Assembly: GCA_033765305.1 (NCBI GenBank)
Contig: JANRID010000045.1
Coordinates: forward strand, 1 to 52,033
Source: RDXT01 sp033765305
GTDB taxonomy: Bacteria; Bacteroidota; Bacteroidia; J057
Length of the DNA: 52,033 nt
Reading direction: 5' to 3'
Position numbers and translations under genes: made by a program. Under the pieces are notes generated by a model. It was not told the DNA's origin and did no database searches. It saw only the letters and a list, made by a program, of their open reading frames with translations. Shown piece by piece: positions 31,843 through 41,371 of this stretch; positions within the stretch are counted from its first letter, which is position 1, and every line of letters starts with the position of its first letter.

Positions 31843-33270
31843 TCAAGCGCTTGCGGCCGCCTTTTTCTGGTCTATGGCTGCCCGAACTTCTACCGCGCGC
31901 TCTTCGCTGACATCATAATCGCGCATGACCCACATGGCGATCAGGGTTCCGACAATGGGCACCAGGGAAAAAAACAGCCGTAATCCTGTTACAGCGCCTT
32001 CCGGCTGTGTGGCAGCGTCCGGGGTGAATCCCACAAAGCTCATAATAATGCCGCTCAGCAGGCCGGCAATGGCAAAGCCCAGCTTTACCATCCACCAGTA
32101 GATGGCGCCGAAAATGCCTTCCCGCCGTTTGCCCGTATTCAGCTCGTCCAGATCGCACACATCCGCCGTCATCGACATCATCAGGGTGAACAGGCTGCCG
32201 ATCCCGAAGGAAAAAAACGGGAGCGCAAACATGTACATATAGGGTTTTCCCGGCACAAACAGAAACCAGAACAGCGTGTATCCAATGATGGATATGCCCT
32301 GGGAAAGCATAAAGGCATTTTTCTTGCCCATTTTTTTGGACATCCACGCCACAGTGGGTATTACAGCAAAGGTGGTTATCAGAGCCCCCACGCTTCCGAA
32401 TAAAGTCGGCCAGACGCCTGCGGCTTCCGCACTGCCGCTGAAGAGGTAATAAATAATGATGAAAAAGGAGAAGGAGGCTACGGTATTGAAGGCATTGAAA
32501 ATCAGAAATGTAGAAATGCACAGCTTTCTGAACGGACGAATTTGGAAGGCATCTCTGAAACCGAGGAGTATTTCTTTGAGGCTGCCTCCGATATTCTTCA
32601 GACTCAGCGGAATGAGGCTCTCGTCATCTTTGGTGGATTTGCCTTTGATAAAAAAAGCGGGAATCATAGCCAGAATCATGCAGCCGATGCCGACCCAGAC
32701 AGACAGGGTACGGGTAGCCGTATCGGCGTTTTCAAACCAGTCGGGGTCGTACATCACGATCCAGAACCAGGGCGCAATGACCCAGGCCCACTGCCCGATC
32801 CACTGCGCTACCGCCATGATATTGGTTCGCTCGTGGAAATCATCGCTCAGCTCATAGCCCATGGCCACATATGGAATGCTGAAAATAGTCAGTCCGGTGT
32901 AGAACACAAAAGACCAGAGCAGGAAGTAAATGAAGTTGTATTCCAGGCTGTTCTCCCGGTGCAGTTGCCACATGGCTACAAATGCGATGCCGAGGATGAT
33001 GGCGCCGATAAAGACATAATGTCTTCGCCTGCCCCATACGGAGCGGGTATTGTCGGTGATAAATCCCATGATCAGGTCGATGATGGAGTCGTACACCCGA
33101 GGAAGAAAAAACAGGATGCCCCACATCCATCCGGGGAAGCCTAAATCCTGAACCAGCACGACCATAAAGATCCCCAGGGCGGCGGGGAACATCTGGTTGG
33201 CCAGCATGCCCAGTCCGAAGGCAACTTTTTGCCCGAACGGGACTTTGCGGGAAGCAGCAGAAGTACTCAT
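31843..33270 (-). CDS. GPH-family sugar:cation symporter (MFS)
   Basis: A 475-residue transporter with about twelve membrane segments. The GPH (glycoside-pentoside-hexuronide) pattern is clear: LPRVYDSIIDLIMGFITDNTRS in the 2-3 loop with the conserved Asp residues, IPYVAMGYELSDDFHERTNIM, and the C-terminal SMTADVCDLDELNTGKRREGIFGA. It probably imports an oligosaccharide with Na+ or H+ across the inner membrane. It lies between two GH17 genes, so beta-1,3-gluco-oligosaccharides are the inferred substrate. The composition is less G+C-rich than in adjacent genes. Start at 33270 (MSTSAASRKVPFGQK). Confidence 0.92.
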   Translation of the reverse strand: MSTSAASRKVPFGQKVAFGLGMLANQMFPAALGIFMVVLVQDLGFPGWMWGILFFLPRVYDSIIDLIMGFITDNTRSVWGRRRHYVFIGAIILGIAFVAMWQLHRENSLEYNFIYFLLWSFVFYTGLTIFSIPYVAMGYELSDDFHERTNIMAVAQWIGQWAWVIAPWFWIVMYDPDWFENADTATRTLSVWVGIGCMILAMIPAFFIKGKSTKDDESLIPLSLKNIGGSLKEILLGFRDAFQIRPFRKLCISTFLIFNAFNTVASFSFFIIIYYLFSGSAEAAGVWPTLFGSVGALITTFAVIPTVAWMSKKMGKKNAFMLSQGISIIGYTLFWFLFVPGKPYMYMFALPFFSFGIGSLFTLMMSMTADVCDLDELNTGKRREGIFGAIYWWMVKLGFAIAGLLSGIIMSFVGFTPDAATQPEGAVTGLRLFFSLVPIVGTLIAMWVMRDYDVSEERAVEVRAAIDQKKAAASA

Positions 33271-33374
33271 TAGCAGGTAGTCTGTAAGTCTGTAAGTGAT
33301 TGGGAAGTCGGTCGGTTCTGAACTGGATTGCCGGTGCTTTGCTGCCTGACGGTTCGGTGCCGCAGGTGTCGGGC

Positions 33375-34667
33375 TTATCGGCTGACGGGTGCCTTGCCAG
33401 GCTTGGCCGGGGGAAGGGGCACCTGCCGGAGCAGCGCGGCCAGATCGCCGCCGTAGGTTTTCACAATGGGATTTCCGTCCCTCGACAGCCCGTCGAATAC
33501 GCCCCGGTCTGCCAGCTCCCAGAGCGCATACTTGGCCTTCCCGTCGAGGGTGAAGAGCCCGAAGTGGTTTTCGGAGCCGCCGGGATTGGCGGCATCCTTC
33601 CAGATTTCGTCGAAGGCTTCGAAGTAAAAGCAGGCGATGCCTTCCCGGTTGGTCCACTCGCGGATCATCCGGTAGTACAAGCCTTCCTTGTACTCGTCGG
33701 TCGCGCGGGAGCCTTCGGCTCCGTAGTGGCCGTTGCAGGAGCTGGCCCAGCCGGTTTCGCCGATGTGAATGGGTTTTTCAATGCCCAGTTTTTTCAGGTA
33801 GGCGGCGACGCTCCGGTACTGCGAGACGGCGTAGCCGGCTGCGCGGGTCATGGCAGCGGCAATTTTGGCGGTGTCGGTGTACGTTTCTTCCCCCTCGAAA
33901 TTGCCCCAGAATGCGGGGTTGTAATGGGTGTCGTGCATGGGGTAGGTATGCACGGACACATAATCGACCGCCTGGATGAGCTTGGTCAGATCTTCAAGGT
34001 GGTACTCGGCACCGCCGCCGCCCCAGGAGGCGAAATTATCGGAACTGGTAATCCACAGGCTGGCGGGCAGCTTGCCCTGCTGCTTCAGGGCCTGGAGCTG
34101 GTTCACATATTTGAGGATGACCCAGGGCCGCACGAAGTAGCTGGAGGCCCAGTGCACCATAGCTTCGTTGCCGACTGCGATGATTTTGACGATGTCGGGG
34201 TACTGAGTGGCCATATCCACGGCCCGCTGGATTTCGGCGGCATTGGCCTCCTCGTCTTCGTGCTCGTGGTCGGGGTGGCTGGTCCAGGCTTTCCGGCAGT
34301 CGATCCAGGCGCCCAGCATGACGTACATCTCGAACGCCGGGTCCTGCTGTTTCAGTTCGCGGATGGCCTGCAGCAGGTTGGCGGCCTCTGCCAGCTTGGT
34401 ATTGTACGTCCGCAGGACGCGGACCTGCATGGCGGCGAGGATTTTCATGTCCGCTTTCAGCTGCTCGACGGTCGGCTGCAGTTCGCGGCTGTTGCCCCGG
34501 TAGCCGCCATATGAAATGGCCAGATAGCTGGGATTGCCCAGGAGGTCTTGTGCGGTCACAGGAGGGATTGACGGTTGGGTAGGGTGTTGGACAAGCTGCC
34601 GGGTATGGCATGAAAGACTGCAGGCCAGCGCCAGCAGGATACCCGCGAGATGCCATCGGAGCTGCAT
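33375..34667 (-). CDS. GH17-like beta-1,3-glucanase lipoprotein
   Basis: A 430-residue lipoprotein (lipobox CSLSC, C20) carrying a GH17-like TIM barrel. The proton donor is E168 in AVGNEAMVHW and the nucleophile E304 in IHIGETGWAS. Compared with the small GH17 downstream it has an extra loop rich in His/Asp/Glu (HPDHEHEDEE, about 131-140) that could bind a metal. Anchored to the envelope, it would trim laminarin or related beta-1,3-glucan before uptake, or remodel it by transglycosylation. Its start lies 1 bp from the stop of the large phosphorylase-like gene, indicating one operon. A degenerate TCTGTAAG repeat lies in the 104 bp after it. Confidence 0.88.
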   Translation of the reverse strand: MQLRWHLAGILLALACSLSCHTRQLVQHPTQPSIPPVTAQDLLGNPSYLAISYGGYRGNSRELQPTVEQLKADMKILAAMQVRVLRTYNTKLAEAANLLQAIRELKQQDPAFEMYVMLGAWIDCRKAWTSHPDHEHEDEEANAAEIQRAVDMATQYPDIVKIIAVGNEAMVHWASSYFVRPWVILKYVNQLQALKQQGKLPASLWITSSDNFASWGGGGAEYHLEDLTKLIQAVDYVSVHTYPMHDTHYNPAFWGNFEGEETYTDTAKIAAAMTRAAGYAVSQYRSVAAYLKKLGIEKPIHIGETGWASSCNGHYGAEGSRATDEYKEGLYYRMIREWTNREGIACFYFEAFDEIWKDAANPGGSENHFGLFTLDGKAKYALWELADRGVFDGLSRDGNPIVKTYGGDLAALLRQVPLPPAKPGKAPVSR

Positions 34668-34668
34668 A

Positions 34669-37600
34669 CTATTTCAGCATAGAGGGTGCAAGCTGGACTT
34701 GAATCTGCACGACTTCGCCGGTTCTGCCGAAGACAGCCTGGCTGCTGCGGGCATCCAGCTGCAGGTCGCCGGAAGCCGTGGAGGAATGGTCCTGGTACAG
34801 GACGGTCAGGCGGTTTTCCGCCGCCAGGCGGTACACCACCGGCACCTGGCAGTAGGTGAAGCAGAGCGATCCTGCTTCCGCCGGCAGCTGCCGGAGCTGC
34901 TGATGCACATCCACGTATTCAAATACGGCGGATTCCCGCGTAAACTCGCTCTTCCGCAGCAGGCAGGGATCGAAGCACAGGCGGCCTTTCCGCACAAATA
35001 CCCCCAGCTCGCCGAAGCGGCTCAGAATATCTTCCTTGACCTGCCCGGTCATGCCCGGCTGCTGCGCGCCTTTGCCGGCGGGCGTATGGGAGTACGGATC
35101 GGTGGGGAAGGCGCCGTAGAGCGCCGGAGATTTGTGCACGCCAATGCCTTCGGCGATTTCGTAGTAATGCGCCAGCAGCCTGCCGACGAGTTCCGGATGC
35201 TCGCCGTCGTGGACCGCTTTCAGGCAGCATTCCTGCACAGCCAGCAGCAGCTTCGATACCATGTGCCAGTAGATGGAGCCCAGCCCTTCGTACCCGAAGA
35301 AGGTGCCCGACCGCCCGGTGAATGCCTTGTGGTTGAATAGGTCCTCGAAGAGCTGCAGCACCTGCTGCCGGTCCCGGGCTGCCAGGGCGGCATATTCCGT
35401 CTTTTCCAGCCCGTCCAGGGCGGCGCTCAGGTCGCCGGCGTTTTTGAAGTTGCCGTTGAAGTGGTACACGCCGTTGACATCCCGTTCGAGGAGGTCCGTA
35501 CGGCCATCGGCTGCGAGCCGGACCAGCAGCGCCGACTGTTCGACGGCGGCTGCAGGCACCTGGTTTTTGGCCAGGAAGCCCGGCAGATCCTTGTTGGGAT
35601 ACAGCAGGTAGCTGTACTGGTCGGGACGGAACAGGCTGCTCTGCTTCAGGCTGTCGAGCAGCATCAGGGCACCCACCGAGGACAGATACCCCGAACTCAG
35701 CACGGCCACCTGCCCCTCCAGCATTTCGCTCAGATGCGCAACCGAAATACGGCCGTCCGCTTCGGGCGTCATCAGGTTGTAGGCGTGGTACAGATGGTCC
35801 GGCCGTTTGTTGGCATCGATGGTATGCTCCAGGAACCGGAGGCTCAGGCGGAAGAACTGCGCAAGGTCATCCAGGGAAACGGTCTGCTGGCCGCCTGAAA
35901 ACGGCTGGCGGTAGATCCGGGTACGGTAGTCGCTGCCGGCCTGCCCCAGGCCGTCGAGTAGGTGCTTGCGGTCGGTATCGCTGATTTTGCCCGGAAGCAG
36001 ATGCTGGTGCCGGTCCAGCGTTGCCGATACCTGGTGCAGAAAATCGAGCAGCTCGGCGGAAATGCGGACCTGTGCCGGTGCTGCCGCCGCGAATACCCGG
36101 CTGAAGAACTGCAGAAAGCGCCGCAGATAGCACAGGGTCACCACGGACACGCCGTTGCCCACGAGGGCGTTGTTGGCGTCGTTCCATTCAGGCCGCTGGG
36201 TATTCATCCAGATGCCGCCTTCGGGGATGAAGTTGGACAGCTTGGCCAGGACGGTCGCCAGGATTTTTTCGGCAAAGGTGACGGTGTGGATGCTGCCGTT
36301 CCGGTCCCGGAGCAGGGCTCCGTCTGCGCCCAGCTTCGCTTTGAGCGCATGAATCTCCCGTTCCGACTCATGGTCGAAGGTGATGGTATCCTTCGGATTG
36401 CGGAGGAGATCCTCGTAGGGCTTGATCCGGTAGGGCACGTTGGCATACACGAAGCAGCGTTCGTCGAAGAGGCGCTCCAACTGGCCGGGGCTGTGGTCTT
36501 CCATCAGCTCCAGAAACTTCAGCAGGTAGATGATCTGGTGGTCGCCCCAGTAGCCGATATAGGACCAGGGGTTGTCGGGCTCGATGGTTTCCCAGTCGAA
36601 GCCGTCTTTGGTCACCCGGTAGGGGTTGTAGCCATCGAAGGTGCTGGCATTGAGAAACTTATGCACCATGCCTTCGAGAAAGGCCGGATATGCGCGGGCC
36701 AGTGCTTCCCAGTTCTGGAAGATGTCGCGCCAGTTGCCCTGGTAATCGAGGATTTTCGAGCCGTCTGTTTCGCTGCGGGTATTGATGGAAAACCAGTTCC
36801 AGGGGCGGCTGGGGTCGCCGTGCCGGCGGCTGAATTTCAGCGGCAGGTATTCGAGGCAGAGGCGGATAACATGCGCATCTCCGCGCTGGCGGGCGAGCTG
36901 CTGCACCTCGAAAGCAGAAAACACCTCCGGCAGGGTGTCCAGCAGCGGCTGGGCCTCTTCAAAGACGGCTGTATTTGCTTTGGAGAGGTAGCGGCTGAAA
37001 TCCCATTTTTCGATCTGGTAATTGTCGTCGAAAATACCGCCGCGCATGATATTGAACAGCACATTGGAAAAATGGCGGGTATCCCGGCGGTAGTCGGAGC
37101 TGAGCTGCTGCGCGTCGGCGGCGGCATTGAGGGCGAGCAGGCGGCGGGTGCCGGCGGCGATGTCGTCCTCCACGAGCCGGGCGAGCCCGGCACCCTGCTT
37201 CAGCAGGGCCTGCAGCCGGGCGACGGCCGCATGGCTCTGGCTGACGTTGGCAGCTATCATCCAGGCCTGCTCCCCGTGGGCAGGCAGCGTCAGCGTGGTG
37301 TGAAGCAGATAGGCCCCTTTCTCCGCCTTCACGTCTTCTTCCTGCCGCAGCGGCATGCCTTTGCGGAAGGCGTCGAGCTGCAGGGAGGAAAGCAGGTATG
37401 TGGGGCGCTCCAGGCCGGCGGACCAGGCTACGTTGGCTTTCAGCGCCTCGCTGGGCTCGGCCTTGTCCACGATGATGGCGCTCAGGGCATAGATGCCCAG
37501 CCCCGTCTCCGGGTCCAGCTCGCTCCGCTTGTAGGCGTTCACGAGGTTGCTGGCCGTATTCTGGAGGCTGCTCGGCACGCCGCAGGGCAGGATGTTCTGG

Positions 37601-38085
37601 ATGCCGTCCAGCAGCGAGACCCGGGCCGCTGCTGCCGCCAGATTGAAGAGCCGGGATTTGCGCACAAACCCGAACTGATCGCTGGAATTCCATTCCACCT
37701 GAAAGCTCAGCTGCAGGTCGTGGTTGATCTCCTCGAACAGGAGCTTGTTTCCGAACACATGCTTGTACAGGTTCCGGCTGGTGCGGTACAGGCCCGCATA
37801 CCGGTCGGAAAAAGGCTCCCAGCTGTGCCGCGTATCGCCCCGGAGCACCTGAAATACCGACTTGCTGCCCGTTATTTCGGCGGATTCGGTGATTTTATCG
37901 TCGGTATAGTAGGGGAAGAGCGCGTAGTCCGCGTTCTTGCGTCCGGCGCTCATGCCTCCGTTGCTCGAAACGAACATCCAGTGGTCGGAGTCGCTGACGA
38001 TGCTCATGAAAAACGGGCGCAGCGCATCGCTGTCGGGGATCTTGAAGTAGCGCTCGCCGCCGATTCGGATATACTGCAGTTCCAT
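34669..38085 (-). CDS. Large GH94/GH149-like glucan phosphorylase candidate
   Basis: A 1138-residue cytoplasmic protein (no signal). Its architecture, an N-terminal beta-sandwich-like half followed by an (alpha/alpha)6-barrel, resembles the GH94/GH149/GH161 phosphorylase group. The likely catalytic Asp is D636 in PEWNDANNALVG, equivalent to the xWND motif of cellobiose phosphorylases. Other conserved-looking stretches are NWRDIFQNWEAL (451-462), FDGYNPYRVTKDGFDWE (483-499) and YWGDHQIIYLLK. The size of about 1100 residues and the laminarin context favour a beta-1,3-glucan phosphorylase (GH149 or GH161), which would release glucose 1-phosphate. This is inference from length and context. It lies 2 bp from the GH16 gene and 1 bp from GH17. 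A start further upstream (38304) would overlap GH16 and is rejected. Confidence 0.7.
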   Translation of the reverse strand: MELQYIRIGGERYFKIPDSDALRPFFMSIVSDSDHWMFVSSNGGMSAGRKNADYALFPYYTDDKITESAEITGSKSVFQVLRGDTRHSWEPFSDRYAGLYRTSRNLYKHVFGNKLLFEEINHDLQLSFQVEWNSSDQFGFVRKSRLFNLAAAAARVSLLDGIQNILPCGVPSSLQNTASNLVNAYKRSELDPETGLGIYALSAIIVDKAEPSEALKANVAWSAGLERPTYLLSSLQLDAFRKGMPLRQEEDVKAEKGAYLLHTTLTLPAHGEQAWMIAANVSQSHAAVARLQALLKQGAGLARLVEDDIAAGTRRLLALNAAADAQQLSSDYRRDTRHFSNVLFNIMRGGIFDDNYQIEKWDFSRYLSKANTAVFEEAQPLLDTLPEVFSAFEVQQLARQRGDAHVIRLCLEYLPLKFSRRHGDPSRPWNWFSINTRSETDGSKILDYQGNWRDIFQNWEALARAYPAFLEGMVHKFLNASTFDGYNPYRVTKDGFDWETIEPDNPWSYIGYWGDHQIIYLLKFLELMEDHSPGQLERLFDERCFVYANVPYRIKPYEDLLRNPKDTITFDHESEREIHALKAKLGADGALLRDRNGSIHTVTFAEKILATVLAKLSNFIPEGGIWMNTQRPEWNDANNALVGNGVSVVTLCYLRRFLQFFSRVFAAAAPAQVRISAELLDFLHQVSATLDRHQHLLPGKISDTDRKHLLDGLGQAGSDYRTRIYRQPFSGGQQTVSLDDLAQFFRLSLRFLEHTIDANKRPDHLYHAYNLMTPEADGRISVAHLSEMLEGQVAVLSSGYLSSVGALMLLDSLKQSSLFRPDQYSYLLYPNKDLPGFLAKNQVPAAAVEQSALLVRLAADGRTDLLERDVNGVYHFNGNFKNAGDLSAALDGLEKTEYAALAARDRQQVLQLFEDLFNHKAFTGRSGTFFGYEGLGSIYWHMVSKLLLAVQECCLKAVHDGEHPELVGRLLAHYYEIAEGIGVHKSPALYGAFPTDPYSHTPAGKGAQQPGMTGQVKEDILSRFGELGVFVRKGRLCFDPCLLRKSEFTRESAVFEYVDVHQQLRQLPAEAGSLCFTYCQVPVVYRLAAENRLTVLYQDHSSTASGDLQLDARSSQAVFGRTGEVVQIQVQLAPSMLK

Positions 38086-38087
38086 GT

Positions 38088-38924
38088 TCAGCGGATCTCT
38101 TGGTACACTTTGACGTAATCCACCAGCATGGTCTGGGGGAAGGGGGTCTGCGGGGTGGGAAAGCCTACGTAATTGCCTCCGACGGCCACATTCAGGATGA
38201 TGAAAAAGGGCTGGTCGAAGACCCATTCGCCGGGGAGGTCTTCCGGTTTCAGCCGCTGGTACAGGGTGCCGTCCACGAAATAGTCGATGTAGTCCTCGCC
38301 CCATTCCACCGCAAAGAGGTGGAAATCCACATCAAAGCGGTTGTCGGTGAACCCGAAGCTCTTGGTGATGGCGGCTCCGCCGGAATAGCCGGGCCCATGC
38401 ACGGACCCGTGGATCAGGTTGGGCTCCTGCCCCCGGTATTCCATGATGTCGATTTCGCCGCACTGCGGCCAGGTTACCTCATCGATGTTGGCGCCCAGCA
38501 TCCAGAACGCAGGCCAGAGGCCCGGCCCCCAGGGCATTTTGATGCGCGCTTCGAAGCGGCCGTAGCCCTGGCTGAAAATTCCTTTGGTATTGATCCGCGC
38601 CGAGGTGAAGGCACGTCCCGAATAGCTTTCGCGCCGGGCCGTAATGGCCAGATTGCCTGCGCCGTCGAGGGCGGCGTTTTCCGGCCGGTCGGTGTAGAAC
38701 TGCAGCTCCTGGTTGCCCCAGCCGTCGTTGCCGGGGCCGATGCCGACGTCGAAGGCCCATTTTGCCGCATCGGGCGTCTGGCCGGCCGCGCCGTTGAAGT
38801 CGTCTTCCCAGACCAGCGCGTACTCGCGGTCGACGATGCCGTTGTTATTCCCGCAGCTCCATACCGTACCGGCAAGGGCCATCAGCAGGGTGCTGCGGAT
38901 CAGCGTTGAAGGATGGAATTTCAT
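38088..38924 (-). CDS. GH16 laminarinase lipoprotein
   Basis: A 278-residue lipoprotein (lipobox TVWSC, C24) with one GH16 jelly-roll domain. The catalytic motif GEIDIMEYRG gives E157 (nucleophile), D159 and E162 (acid/base) in the ExDxxE form with the extra Met typical of laminarinases (GH16_3). WGNQELQFYTDRPENA and WPAFWMLG are subsite motifs. It hydrolyses internal beta-1,3-glucan bonds at the cell surface or in the periplasm. It is followed by the phosphorylase-like gene after only 2 bp. A hairpin at 38953-38991 separates it from the upstream glycan-binding gene. Confidence 0.93.
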   Translation of the reverse strand: MKFHPSTLIRSTLLMALAGTVWSCGNNNGIVDREYALVWEDDFNGAAGQTPDAAKWAFDVGIGPGNDGWGNQELQFYTDRPENAALDGAGNLAITARRESYSGRAFTSARINTKGIFSQGYGRFEARIKMPWGPGLWPAFWMLGANIDEVTWPQCGEIDIMEYRGQEPNLIHGSVHGPGYSGGAAITKSFGFTDNRFDVDFHLFAVEWGEDYIDYFVDGTLYQRLKPEDLPGEWVFDQPFFIILNVAVGGNYVGFPTPQTPFPQTMLVDYVKVYQEIR

Positions 38925-38952
38925 AGCAGTAGCGTATGCATTGTGCCCCGGC

Positions 38953-38991
38953 CCTGCTGCCGGGAAGGACCAAAGCCTCCGCGGCAGCAGG
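38953..38991 (-). other. Intercistronic hairpin in the glucan operon
   Basis: CCTGCTGCCG (38953-38962) and CGGCAGCAGG (38982-38991) pair perfectly with a 19 nt loop in the 80 bp between two operon genes. There is no T-run, so it is more likely an mRNA-stability or processing element than a terminator. Confidence 0.5.
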
Positions 38992-39004
38992 ACCGAGGGC
39001 GATG

Positions 39005-41350
39005 TTATTTGTAGAAGAGAATGTTGTCGAGATAGATCGTCCCGTTGCCCTCGAATTTGAACTGGAACACCTTGGTCAGATCAACGACCGGGGTGAATTC
39101 CGTCAGGGGAATATTGACACTGCTCCAGCCTGAGGTAGGCACCGTCAGGGTATAGGGCTTCTCCGCCGGCCCCGGGCTGATGATGAATACCTGCAGGGCC
39201 GTGGAGTTGGCGGTCCAGACATTGAGGTGCAGGTGGGTGAAGCTGCTGATATTCTGCTCGCTGCCCAGCTGGATGCCCTGGTAGTTCAGTCCTGTGTAGA
39301 TGAGCGTGTTGTTGCCGGCGATCGGCGCCTGCGTGACCTGGGTTGCCTGCCCCCAGTTGGGGTTGAGGTCCGTGCCCGCCACATTGGTATAGGCATCGCT
39401 GAACACCGAGATGACATTGGCCGCGCTGAAAGAGGGGGTCGGCGCTGCGGTCGTCGGGGCGGTGCCGCCGCTGCCTGCCTTGTAGAAGTACAGGTTATCC
39501 AGGTAGATGTCGCCGTTGCCGTCGAATTTGAACTGGATCAGGTTGGCGAGGGCCACGGGGCTGAACTGGGTCAGGGGAATGTCCACGCTGGACCAGCCAT
39601 TCGTGGGCACGGTCAGGGCCACGGCCTTCTCCACCGGGCCGGGGCTGATGGTGTACACATTCAGCGCGGTCGAATTGCTCGTCCAGACGTCGAGGTGCAG
39701 GTGCGTCATGCCGGACACGTCGAGGCTGCTGGCGAATTGGGTGCCCTGGTAGTTCAGGCCCGAATAGCGCAGGGTATTGTTGCCGGCAATCTGAATCTGC
39801 GAAACGGTCGTCGCCTGGCCCCAGTTCGGGAAGAAATCCGTGCCGGGAATATTGGTATAGGCATCGCTGAATACCGAAATCACATCTGCCGCGCCGCGCG
39901 TCGGCGTCGGCGCCGCCACAGTCGGGCCGGAGGGCGCGGTGCTGCCGGCATTGTAGAAGTACACGTTGTCCAGGTACAGGTTGGGCACATCGCCGGAGAG
40001 CACCAGCTGGGCCAGATGCCCCCGGTTCACCAGCCCCGTAAAGCTCGAGAGCGGAATATCCAGGCTCACCCATTGCTCCGAGACCAGGGTCGGGCGGGTA
40101 AACGAAAGCTCATGCGAGGTATCGTCGCCGCCGCCGAAGGTGCCGTTGGCGCCGAAATCGACGAGCAGCACCTTGAAGGCCTTGGGCAGCTCGGTAGGGT
40201 CGGGAGTCCAGATGTCCAGGTGAAAATGCGTCATCGCCCTCGCGTCGATGGGCTGGGACGTAAACTCGATCCCCACGAAATTGAGGGCCCGGTACCGTTT
40301 CACATCGTCGCCGGCGACCTGGATGTCGAAATCCTCGGCGGTCGAAAACTGCCAGCGGGTGTTCCAGGTGTCCACGGTGACATTCGTATAGGCATTGCTG
40401 AACAGCGAGATCACGCTGTCCGCGTTTACGGTGGGCACAGGTGCCGGAACCGTCGGGCCGGTGGCTACGCCGCCGGAGGTGAGGGTCATGGAGCCTGCCG
40501 CATCGGTTCCGCCGACCTTGGCGGTGATGACGGTGGTGCCGGTATCCAGGACCGTGACGACGCCGGTGCTGCTGACAGAGGCCGCTGCCGGATTGGAAGA
40601 AGCAAACGTAAAATACGAGGCAGCAGCCTCGATGCGCTGGTCGATCCCCGTGGGCATGTTGAACGTGACGCCCAGTCCGCCGATGTTCAGCTGCTGGCCC
40701 GTTTCCACCGAAAAGACCTGATCCTGGCCCTCCAGAATGAAAGGCCGGGGGTGGGCGATGGTGCCCAGCTTTTCGAACTTCAGCTCGTCGATCCAGAAGG
40801 TGTAGCCGAGTTCATCCTCCGGGCCTTCGGAATAGAAGAACATGCCCCGCTCCTGCTTGAGCTTGGACGGATCCGGAATGGGGATGATGTACTTCTGCCA
40901 GTTGGTATTGACCTTGACGGCGCGCAGCACGGTCTGGAACTTTGCTTCGCCGAAGTCGTTGCCGAACCCGACGAGGTCGATCGTAGCCGACTTGGATGCG
41001 CGGGCCCAGAAGGTAAGCGCATCGTAGCCCGAGAGGTCGCGGCCAATGGCCGTAAAGTACCCGCCGCCCGCATAGGCGCCGCGGGGGTCGCCGGCATCCG
41101 GCACGGCGAATCTCATGGAGGCTGCGCCCTGGTACTTCACTTCATTGTCCACCTCGAAGGCGGTTACCTTCGAGCCGCCGAAGGCGGCATAGCTCAGCCC
41201 GGGGCTGAACCCGTCGATGAACACCTCCGGCGTGGTAGGGAAGGCGGCCGGTTCGAGGTCTTCGAGCTCGCGCTCGCAGCCTGCCACGGTCAGCAGGACC
41301 AGTGCGGCAAGCAGCGCATATACGGAAGCAGGATATTGCATCTTCTTCAT
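39005..41350 (-). CDS. Surface glycan-binding lipoprotein with three tandem repeats
   Basis: A 781-residue lipoprotein (lipobox TVAGC, C25). Residues about 40-205 resemble a carbohydrate-binding jelly roll (AASMRFAVPD; DALTFWARASKSATIDLVGFGND; FWIDELKFEKLG). Residues about 210-290 look like a bacterial Ig-like (BIG2) domain (SNPAAASVSSTGVVTVLDTG). Three similar modules follow at 311-467, 489-624 and 645-781, each starting with (D/N)VIS(V/L)FS(D/N)AYTN and ending YLDN(V/L/I)(Y/L)FYx, separated by Thr/Pro-rich linkers. Modules 2 and 3 are near-identical. No catalytic residues are visible. It probably captures beta-1,3-glucan at the surface, the job done by SusE/SusF-type proteins elsewhere. It lies 21 bp after the barrel-fusion gene. 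Confidence 0.85.
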   Translation of the reverse strand: MKKMQYPASVYALLAALVLLTVAGCERELEDLEPAAFPTTPEVFIDGFSPGLSYAAFGGSKVTAFEVDNEVKYQGAASMRFAVPDAGDPRGAYAGGGYFTAIGRDLSGYDALTFWARASKSATIDLVGFGNDFGEAKFQTVLRAVKVNTNWQKYIIPIPDPSKLKQERGMFFYSEGPEDELGYTFWIDELKFEKLGTIAHPRPFILEGQDQVFSVETGQQLNIGGLGVTFNMPTGIDQRIEAAASYFTFASSNPAAASVSSTGVVTVLDTGTTVITAKVGGTDAAGSMTLTSGGVATGPTVPAPVPTVNADSVISLFSNAYTNVTVDTWNTRWQFSTAEDFDIQVAGDDVKRYRALNFVGIEFTSQPIDARAMTHFHLDIWTPDPTELPKAFKVLLVDFGANGTFGGGDDTSHELSFTRPTLVSEQWVSLDIPLSSFTGLVNRGHLAQLVLSGDVPNLYLDNVYFYNAGSTAPSGPTVAAPTPTRGAADVISVFSDAYTNIPGTDFFPNWGQATTVSQIQIAGNNTLRYSGLNYQGTQFASSLDVSGMTHLHLDVWTSNSTALNVYTISPGPVEKAVALTVPTNGWSSVDIPLTQFSPVALANLIQFKFDGNGDIYLDNLYFYKAGSGGTAPTTAAPTPSFSAANVISVFSDAYTNVAGTDLNPNWGQATQVTQAPIAGNNTLIYTGLNYQGIQLGSEQNISSFTHLHLNVWTANSTALQVFIISPGPAEKPYTLTVPTSGWSSVNIPLTEFTPVVDLTKVFQFKFEGNGTIYLDNILFYK

Positions 41351-41371
41351 GGCCTGATTCGTTGAGCAGGG

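Noticed and set aside
34669..38304. Earlier start of the phosphorylase-like protein at 38304
   Set aside because: It would overlap the GH16 gene by more than 200 bp with unrelated composition; the Met at 38085 is 2 bp after the GH16 stop.
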